A DNA stretch of 64,000 nucleotides from Cristatella mucedo (Eukaryota; Bryozoa; Phylactolaemata; Cristatellidae), in NCBI GenBank assembly GCA_009760855.2, contig WPIO01000005.1, positions 12,376,001 to 12,440,000 of the forward strand. The letters are read 5' to 3'. Under the pieces are notes generated by a model, which was not told where the DNA came from, searched no databases, and saw nothing but the letters and a program-made list of their open reading frames with translations. Shown piece by piece: positions 62,401 to 64,000 of this stretch (the first letter of the stretch is position 1; the number at the start of each line of letters is the position of its first letter). Made by a program: the position numbers and the translations under genes.

Positions 62401-63495
62401 TGAGCAACAGATTCAGAGCAAAAGTTCTTACGCTGATCCACAAGGCCCGCCACGGCTTGGCTCCTTCGTACCTAGCTGAACTGCTGCCTCAGTTTCAGCC
62501 TCTTCGCACCCTCAGGTCCTGTGTGGACAATAAATTAGCTGTTCCATTCCTCCGCTTAAAGACCGTTGGCAACAGAAGCTTTAGCTCTGCAGGTCCTAGA
62601 CTGTGAAACTTGCTTCCACAATTCTTACGCAACGACAACTACTCTACTACTGGCGACTATGGCTCATCCTTGTCAGCGGTCCTGAGCTGCTACTTCCATG
62701 CTACTCACTACCTCAACTGCTCTCCTGACTTAGCTGTGCATCCCACTTTCTCTCTGTTGCGTGAGACGAAGTTTGTTGGCTACTGAATGTGTACCAAAAG
62801 CCGCTTAGGCTGTGAGTACGCTATACAAACTCTCCTGCGTAACAACCACATGGTCTTTATGACTTTGTGGAGTTACAGACGGAGATACATTACATTACAT
62901 AACTGAACAAGAATGCTAATATTTTTAATCAGTAGGTGGTAGGCTGCATTGCAGACCAATGGGGAGTCTTTGGGTTGATCCTAGGCATCACTGCAGTGGC
63001 TGCTTTGCCAAGGTCAACATTCTATTGACTTATCCCAGTATTACATGAGGCGTGCGATGACAACTATTTGAGGTCTTTGTCCCAGGTGTCTCCAATGTGA
63101 GAAAGCAGCCACTGATAGCATTCACCTGCAGTAGAGTGTACACCGTGCTAGCCAGGACGGTACCACTATAGCACAAGCTTCTTGACCTTGTCAGATCTGG
63201 CATAATTTAAGCATAGTGCTGCCACTGTGCTGCCTGACGAAACAATAAGATGCTGTATTCGCAAGCAAATGATTGCAAATAATCAAATGATACAGGGGAA
63301 AGCAAATGTTGAACTTACTGATCGCTCCGCGTAACTTCTTCTGTAACTCCCCAGCGAAGATCAACATCAAAGACGTGTATATAATGTTTTGCTGCAAGTG
63401 CACGAATTTCAGGAATAACAAATCTGGTGATTAAATCTCGCTCGCCATGCATATCCCTGAATGTAGATGATATGAACACTTTCGCAGAACGCCAC
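26191..63495 (-). CDS. TEP1: Telomerase protein component 1 orthologue: DUF4062-NACHT-WD40, 24 exons, 5' end off window
   Basis: TEP1 is the RNA-binding NACHT/WD40 subunit of vault particles and a telomerase-associated protein. Twenty-four minus-strand exons join in phase into 1906 residues ending at a TGA (26191-26193). Order: DUF4062 (1-136: [36 protein letters not shown]), linker with [14 protein letters not shown] from about 270 (P-loop GSAGCGLSS at 281; Walker B VVVDGLD at 373-379; DSPFNNQ near 459), helical winged region to about 800, then WD40 repeats to the end ([44 protein letters not shown] at the C-terminus). These blocks align in order with the human protein, so orthology is more likely than NWD1 or another DUF4062/NACHT/WD40 protein. 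The N-terminal repeats and TROVE domain lie beyond 64000. Oddity: Leu replaces the Walker A lysine. Introns hold most of the LINE and SINE copies. Confidence 0.94.
26440..26553 (-). CDS. TEP1: TEP1 exon w: last full WD40 blade
   Basis: It encodes [20 protein letters not shown] and [12 protein letters not shown]. Donor GTTGGT. The acceptor AATTTTGAG is short but fits phase. Confidence 0.87.
26554..28748. other. TEP1 intron, no gene recognised
   Basis: AT-rich intron with only short unrecognised open frames and a poly-A run near 28560. Confidence 0.4.
28749..28925 (-). CDS. TEP1: TEP1 exon v
   Basis: It encodes [20 protein letters not shown] and [20 protein letters not shown]. Donor GTAGGT. 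The acceptor could be six bases downstream without changing frame. Confidence 0.88.
28926..30158. other. TEP1 intron with an unidentified repeat-like block
   Basis: At about 29360-29660 the composition changes to a GC-richer block with an 'AACTTCACAGCGAG...CCACAACGGCCGGAG' character that resembles retroelement 5' sequence, but I cannot assign it. Confidence 0.3.
30159..31284 (-). CDS. TEP1: TEP1 exon u: large WD40 exon
   Basis: This 1126-nt exon encodes 375 codons, with [42 protein letters not shown] and [18 protein letters not shown]. It is GC-richer than the other exons, which also creates long antisense open frames. Acceptor CTGTTTGCAG, donor GTGAGC. Confidence 0.93.
31636..31735 (-). mobile_element. 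LINE-A 3' tail fragment, minus strand
   Basis: AATAATAACAATAATACAC, TTAATAAAGTGCCCTCGGAG and AAGGCGCTTTATATTTGCTG: a reversed tail in a TEP1 intron. Confidence 0.75.
32465..33138 (-). mobile_element. LINE-A fragment in TEP1 intron, minus strand
   Basis: Reversed tail (AATAATAAAATATTGTATAG, TTTCTTTCCAGGCACTTTT), 3' UTR with GCATAGCATGGTTAG units and ORF2 C-terminus up to GTGAGTTACAGAAGTCGAGA at the 5' breakpoint. It is inserted in the same sense as TEP1, very close to the donor of exon t. Confidence 0.82.
33156..33523 (-). CDS. TEP1: TEP1 exon t: WD40 repeats
   Basis: It encodes [29 protein letters not shown] and [20 protein letters not shown]. Donor GTAAGT at 33155, with a LINE-A insertion starting only about 15-20 nt further into the intron. 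Confidence 0.94.
33633..34193 (-). CDS. TEP1: TEP1 exon s: WD40 repeats
   Basis: It encodes [27 protein letters not shown] and [20 protein letters not shown], then [13 protein letters not shown]. Donor GTAAGT. Confidence 0.94.
34292..34510 (-). CDS. TEP1: TEP1 exon r: two WD40 blades
   Basis: It encodes [28 protein letters not shown] and [20 protein letters not shown]. Acceptor GTGATTTTAAG, donor GTATGC. An earlier acceptor near 34539 is possible. Confidence 0.88.
34733..34841 (-). CDS. TEP1: TEP1 exon q: WD40
   Basis: It encodes [20 protein letters not shown] and [27 protein letters not shown] is also found in human TEP1. Donor GTAAGC. Confidence 0.94.
34925..35713. other. TEP1 intron
   Basis: AT-rich, no feature recognised. 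Confidence 0.35.
35714..35863 (-). CDS. TEP1: TEP1 exon p: WD40
   Basis: It encodes [20 protein letters not shown] and [14 protein letters not shown]. Acceptor GCTCTTTGTAG, donor GTACGT. Confidence 0.92.
35864..36705. other. TEP1 intron
   Basis: AT-rich, no feature recognised. Confidence 0.35.
36706..36870 (-). mobile_element. SINE-B copy, minus strand
   Basis: Read on the minus strand: GCTGGTTTAGTGGCCGTAGC, then a B box GGGTTCAAATCCTGCAGTGG, GCGATTCTTTATGG and the end CACTATACAAATGAGCCTAT. Same body plan as the copies at 40265 and 46685. Confidence 0.75.
36871..37539. other. TEP1 intron
   Basis: No gene or repeat recognised. Confidence 0.35.
37540..37664 (-). CDS. TEP1: TEP1 exon o: WD40 (no long ORF of its own)
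   Basis: It encodes [20 protein letters not shown] and [11 protein letters not shown], a full WD40 blade. Acceptor TTGTTGCAG, donor GTAGCA. Including it makes the phases of its neighbours agree. Confidence 0.88.
37954..38293 (-). CDS. TEP1: TEP1 exon n: first WD40
   Basis: It encodes [28 protein letters not shown] and [20 protein letters not shown], then RVYNMTTSD. The donor is GTGAGT at 37953. The open frame continues past it, but the next exon only joins here. Confidence 0.9.
38877..39970 (-). mobile_element. LINE-A, longest copy, minus strand
   Basis: Reversed tail at 38877-38955, 3' UTR, ORF2 C-terminus, then upstream RT parts: [40 protein letters not shown] and, further 5', [12 protein letters not shown]. 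Frames are broken between these blocks and the YADD core is not preserved. It is 5'-truncated near 39970. Confidence 0.85.
40265..40450 (-). mobile_element. SINE-B copy, minus strand
   Basis: Minus-strand reading: TTAGGAGGTAAGGCACTCAC, B box GTGGATTCGAATCATGCAG, then TAATGGCTAT-type stem, GCTATACAAGTGAGGCTG and TTAAATCAGC at the end. Confidence 0.75.
40915..41171 (-). CDS. TEP1: TEP1 exon m
   Basis: It encodes [29 protein letters not shown] and [17 protein letters not shown]. Acceptor ATATTTTTAG, donor GTATGT. Confidence 0.92.
41225..41465 (-). CDS. TEP1: TEP1 exon l
   Basis: It encodes [27 protein letters not shown] and [20 protein letters not shown]. The helical LPYHL-type motif precedes the WD40 region in this family. 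Donor GTTTTT is weak. Confidence 0.85.
41710..42236 (-). mobile_element. LINE-B 3' fragment, minus strand
   Basis: An open frame of 159 codons encodes the ORF2 C-terminus: [60 protein letters not shown] and [11 protein letters not shown]. The 3' end has GGCTGTGAGTGCGCTATAC. It shares most of its sequence with the 3' half of the plus-strand copy at 60340-62890, and lies in a TEP1 intron. Confidence 0.87.
42600..42720. other. TEP1 intron with A-runs
   Basis: Two A-rich runs (near 42612 and 42703) flank unremarkable sequence. Confidence 0.4.
42954..43143 (-). CDS. TEP1: TEP1 exon k
   Basis: It encodes [20 protein letters not shown] and [20 protein letters not shown]. Acceptor TCACTTTTCAG, donor GTAGGG. 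Confidence 0.9.
43674..43714. repeat. 21-bp tandem duplication
   Basis: The unit GATATCACGGTGTGATTGCT occurs twice with a period of 21 bp, just downstream of TEP1 exon j (in the following intron). Confidence 0.9.
43778..43913 (-). CDS. TEP1: TEP1 exon j
   Basis: It encodes [20 protein letters not shown] and [20 protein letters not shown]. Acceptor TGTGTTTCATGCAG, donor GTAAGA, leaving one base. Confidence 0.92.
44590..44950. other. GC-rich block in TEP1 intron, unidentified
   Basis: The block is clearly GC-richer than its surroundings, with overlapping open frames of 60-102 codons on both strands and no recognisable protein. Possibly a retroelement 5' part. Confidence 0.3.
45740..45832 (-). 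CDS. TEP1: TEP1 exon i
   Basis: It encodes [20 protein letters not shown] and [11 protein letters not shown], the conserved K...P(A)LYL..A.EELR..G.FE element after NACHT. Donor GTTAGT. Confidence 0.9.
46092..46289 (-). CDS. TEP1: TEP1 exon h: NACHT
   Basis: It encodes [35 protein letters not shown] and LSDSPFNNQ. The SPFNNQ motif is shared with human TEP1. Donor GTAAAC. Confidence 0.93.
46447..46597 (-). CDS. TEP1: TEP1 exon g: Walker B
   Basis: It encodes [36 protein letters not shown] and [10 protein letters not shown]. Hydrophobic residues precede the acidic DGLD, as in NACHT Walker B. Donor GTAGGG. It follows a 5.8 kb intron. Confidence 0.94.
46680..46866 (-). mobile_element. SINE-B copy, best preserved, minus strand
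   Basis: Minus-strand reading: GGGCCGTGATGGCACACTAG (A-box region), a perfect GGTTCGAATCC B box, then CTTTATTGCCACGGCAAGCC, AGGCTCTCATGTCGCTATAC and AAAAGAGGCTGTTAAATCAG. The two pol III boxes at tRNA-like spacing show a tRNA-derived SINE rather than a tRNA gene. Confidence 0.82.
47585..48030 (+). mobile_element. Decayed LINE-A fragment, plus strand
   Basis: The ORF2 end is recognisable as AYSSYAPRV and FASFKS, then the 3' UTR and the tail ATAAAGTGCCTCGATAAAG, TTGGTTCTCTTTGGG and AATAATAAC. More diverged than most copies. Confidence 0.6.
48890..49510 (-). mobile_element. LINE-A internal fragment, minus strand
   Basis: Reversed ORF2 C-terminus with CAGAAAAGTGGTGCTCTATG, AATGAAGGGACCGAAAGTGA, GGGAGCCAGTGCAGGTGGG and GGCCTAGCTGCAGAGTACT. 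The 3' tail is missing, so it was broken after insertion. Confidence 0.7.
50328..50402. repeat. (TG)n microsatellite
   Basis: An uninterrupted TG run of about 75 bp in the TEP1 intron between exons f and g. Confidence 0.97.
50520..50695 (+). mobile_element. LINE-A 3' fragment
   Basis: CCCTGTGCATGTCACATCTA, AACCATTCGATCGTATTTCC, GTAAACTGCCTAGAAAGAG and TTCTCAGAGGGTGTT then an ATT-rich end. Confidence 0.8.
50930..51015 (+). mobile_element. LINE-A-type tail fragment
   Basis: GTGCAAAGTGCCTATAAAG, CGATTCGGTTCTCTTCAGG, GCTATCTAAATATC and ATTATTATTATT. Confidence 0.65.
51200..52025 (-). mobile_element. LINE-A fragment, minus strand, well preserved
   Basis: Reversed tail (AATAATGCACTTGATAAAGC, AATCTCTCTCTAGGCGCTTT), 3' UTR with a duplicated GTGTCAGCATGC unit, then an ORF2 C-terminus with [20 protein letters not shown] and [20 protein letters not shown]. 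Truncated after the YFQLHN region. Confidence 0.88.
52385..52557 (-). CDS. TEP1: TEP1 exon f: NACHT
   Basis: It encodes [20 protein letters not shown] and [11 protein letters not shown]. Acceptor GCGTTTTTAG, donor GTGAGC. Phase links it to exon g through an Arg codon. Confidence 0.92.
52850..52922. repeat. Perfect 26-bp palindrome inside a longer inverted repeat
   Basis: TTCGGTGAGGCAG directly followed by its own reverse complement (52874-52899). Flanking GCCCCTTCC...AAGCT and AGCTTCC.AGGAAGGGGC extend the inverted repeat with small mismatches. Confidence 0.9.
53125..53340 (+). mobile_element. LINE-A internal RT fragment, plus strand
   Basis: Broken frame reading [32 protein letters not shown] and [10 protein letters not shown]: the region between the YADD motif and the thumb. 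Both ends are missing. Confidence 0.7.
53341..55296. other. TEP1 intron, no gene recognised
   Basis: AT-rich intron; only short unrecognised frames. Confidence 0.35.
55297..55527 (-). CDS. TEP1: TEP1 exon e: P-loop of NACHT
   Basis: It encodes [20 protein letters not shown] and ends [17 protein letters not shown]. The P-loop position normally holding Lys is Leu (CTC, 55309-55311). Donor GTAAGC. Confidence 0.93.
55612..55885 (-). mobile_element. LINE-A 3' fragment, minus strand
   Basis: AATAATAATGCACTTGATAA, AATCTCTTTCTAGGTGCTTT and 3' UTR to ATGCTGTCCTAAATAGGTG. It lies about 85 bp upstream (transcriptionally) of TEP1 exon e. Confidence 0.85.
56165..56320 (+). mobile_element. SINE-A copy
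   Basis: TTTGGTCTAGCGGTTAAGG, GGTCGTGGGCTCTAGCCCC, GCGCCTGAATAGAGATTAAT, TTCTCTTGGGGCGCTATAT and AAATGAATTATATATATA. Confidence 0.85.
56410..57180. other. TEP1 intron, no gene recognised
   Basis: A 78-codon plus-strand frame at 56418-56654 has no recognisable similarity. Confidence 0.35.
57185..57370 (+). mobile_element. LINE-A 3' fragment, plus strand
   Basis: CTGTGTATGTCAACCCTAAC, GCTTCCTTTGCAGCAAATG, TAAAGCGCCTAGAAAGAG, TTCTCTAAGAGCACTTTATC and (ATT)n. Confidence 0.85.
57606..57726 (-). CDS. TEP1: TEP1 exon d
   Basis: It encodes [20 protein letters not shown] and [12 protein letters not shown]. The VGGLEE.G motif is shared with human TEP1. Donor GTAGGT. Confidence 0.93.
57892..58005 (-). 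CDS. TEP1: TEP1 exon c
   Basis: It encodes [20 protein letters not shown] and KSGFEVYD. The donor is GTTCGT, weak but the only one that keeps phase with the next exon. Confidence 0.88.
58625..58800 (+). mobile_element. SINE-A copy with internal insertion
   Basis: CAGGCCAGTAGTTAAGGCTC, AACCAAAGTCTAGG, an extra TGGACGTATTTTACGACC segment, GAGGTCGTGAGCTCGAGCCC, CTCCTGAATAGAGATCAAG, TTCTCTTAGGGTGCCATACC and an ATTT-rich end. Confidence 0.78.
58808..58944. repeat. Foldback element with about 62-bp arms
   Basis: Left arm ATTGCAAAAAAATAGGTTAG, GCAGCTTACCACAGCAAGCC, TTAAATAACAGCCTAGCA. The right arm is its reverse complement with a few differences, and the loop is about 13 bp. It directly follows the ATTT-rich end of a SINE-A. 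Confidence 0.88.
58945..59691. other. TEP1 intron, no gene recognised
   Basis: A 180-codon frame spans 58882-59424 on the plus strand but has no recognisable motifs and starts inside the foldback. I treat it as chance. Confidence 0.3.
59692..59922 (-). CDS. TEP1: TEP1 exon b: DUF4062
   Basis: It encodes [33 protein letters not shown] and [11 protein letters not shown]. Acceptor TTTATAG, donor GTAAGT. Confidence 0.95.
61056..61826 (+). pseudogene. LINE-B reverse transcriptase, first frame
   Basis: 256 codons with the fingers and palm up to [11 protein letters not shown]. It stops just before the YADD block, which continues in another frame from 61823. Confidence 0.88.
61823..62479 (+). pseudogene. 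LINE-B reverse transcriptase, second frame
   Basis: 218 codons with [39 protein letters not shown] and [20 protein letters not shown]. It then shifts frame into [20 protein letters not shown] (62400-62606). Confidence 0.88.
62891..63318. other. TEP1 intron, no gene recognised
   Basis: Unremarkable sequence between the LINE-B end and TEP1 exon a. Confidence 0.35.
63319..63495 (-). CDS. TEP1: TEP1 exon a: DUF4062 start
   Basis: It encodes [20 protein letters not shown] through [14 protein letters not shown]. Acceptor TGCATTTATTGCAG, donor GTAAGT. It begins mid-codon, so an upstream exon exists beyond the window. Confidence 0.95.
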
Positions 63496-63739
63496 CTGCA
63501 ATAAATGCAAGGAATGAAGCGGCACACATAACTTGCACAGAATACGGCTGCACACTAATGGGTTAAAACAGTTTCACAATTTCTTTACCAGAATAAGAAG
63601 AGATACAAAAAGTGTTTCAGTTAGGCCAGCAGTTTCTCTACTGGTTAGGAAGTGCAAGAGCCAAAACTTGAAATTAAAATACTTTTGGCCAATGACCATC
63701 ATCTCATGGCTCAGTTTGGCAATATATATTTCCTTTGCA

Positions 63740-63885
63740 TTTGTATTTGCATAGTCCCCTAAGAGAATCTAATCTCTATTCAGGCGTTTCACATATGCCA
63801 CGGGGCTCGAGCCCACGAGCTCGGCCAGACCATGGTCGGGGCGAGCACCTAACCACTGGGCCAAACCAACGCAGCAAGAAATCAG
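63740..63885 (-). mobile_element. SINE-A copy, minus strand
   Basis: Minus-strand reading: TTTGGCCCAGTGGTTAGGTG, CTCGTGGGCTCGAGCCCCG, AACGCCTGAATAGAGATTAG, TTCTCTTAGGGGACTATGC. It lies upstream of the first visible TEP1 exon. Confidence 0.8.
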
Positions 63886-64000
63886 GCTCAGATTCTTAAG
63901 TGGCCATTAGTAAAAATGATCACTGCTAAAACTGGCAGTAATAACCGCAGAACCTGGTAGTGTGTGTAGATCAATTGCCTGGTCATTTGTATGGCTTTTC

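Larger units (their letters stand above)
60340..62890 (+). mobile_element. LINE-B, longest copy: endonuclease end, reverse transcriptase, 3' tail
   Basis: An L2/CR1-type ORF2 in order: end of the apurinic-like endonuclease ([31 protein letters not shown]), spacer with stops, then RT with [75 protein letters not shown] and [15 protein letters not shown], then [15 protein letters not shown] and [12 protein letters not shown]. The catalytic FYADD is intact, but a frameshift near 61823-61850 separates it from the palm, and another lies near 62430. The element is on the plus strand in the opposite sense to TEP1 and ends in TACATT repeats. It cannot make a complete protein as it stands. Confidence 0.9.

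Noticed and set aside
26191-63495. Reading the DUF4062/NACHT/WD40 gene as NWD1, NWD2 or a bacterial-type defence gene
   Set aside because: The order and wording of conserved blocks ([29 protein letters not shown]-terminal GD..G....L.W) match TEP1 best.
1-64000. CRISPR array, prokaryotic operons, rRNA genes
   Set aside because: No direct-repeat/spacer pattern, no ribosome-binding-site spaced genes and no rRNA-like sequence. The gene structure is eukaryotic throughout.

Overview
This is animal nuclear DNA. The genes are split by many GT-AG introns. The three recognisable genes are ARP3 (actin cytoskeleton), mitochondrial HIBCH (valine breakdown) and TEP1 (the NACHT/WD40 protein of vault and telomerase particles). 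The rest is old non-LTR retrotransposon debris, tRNA-derived SINEs and microsatellites. The TEP1 gene and the L2/CR1-type LINEs point to an invertebrate metazoan; I cannot name the phylum from this window alone.

Layout. (1) 1-7877: 5' part of an ACTR3 gene on the minus strand. Coding exon 1 is at 7834-7877 and exon 2 at 4575-4755. Intron 2 runs off the left edge and holds LINE fragments and a decayed mobile-element ORF; intron 1 holds a deleted pogo/Tigger-like DNA transposon. (2) 7878-13555: repeat-containing spacer with a CpG-rich stretch (about 10750-12130) and a tentative HIBCH first exon (11465-11504). (3) 13556-24143: ten securely placed HIBCH exons on the plus strand. They give 371 complete codons, or 385 residues with the tentative first exon, against 386 in human HIBCH. 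(4) 24144-26190: short tail-to-tail spacer. (5) 26191-63495: minus-strand TEP1, 24 exons that splice in phase into 1906 residues running from the DUF4062 region through NACHT and WD40 repeats to the natural stop. The TEP1 N-terminal repeats and TROVE module must lie beyond the right edge.

Mobile elements fill the introns. One L2-like LINE family (called LINE-A here) has about 19 truncated copies, all ending in the same hairpin plus (ATT)n tail. A second family (LINE-B) has one long copy with a YADD reverse transcriptase (60340-62890), one 3' fragment and one decayed relative. There are two tRNA-derived SINE families. SINE-A ends like LINE-A and SINE-B ends like LINE-B, so each SINE probably borrows a different LINE's machinery.

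The most notable protein observation is that the TEP1 NACHT P-loop has leucine where the invariant Walker A lysine should be, while the Walker B region looks intact. I found no operon-like cluster, CRISPR array, rRNA or free-standing tRNA gene, and no clear novel multi-gene system. Exon junctions were placed by eye and checked by reading-frame phase; transcript data were not available.
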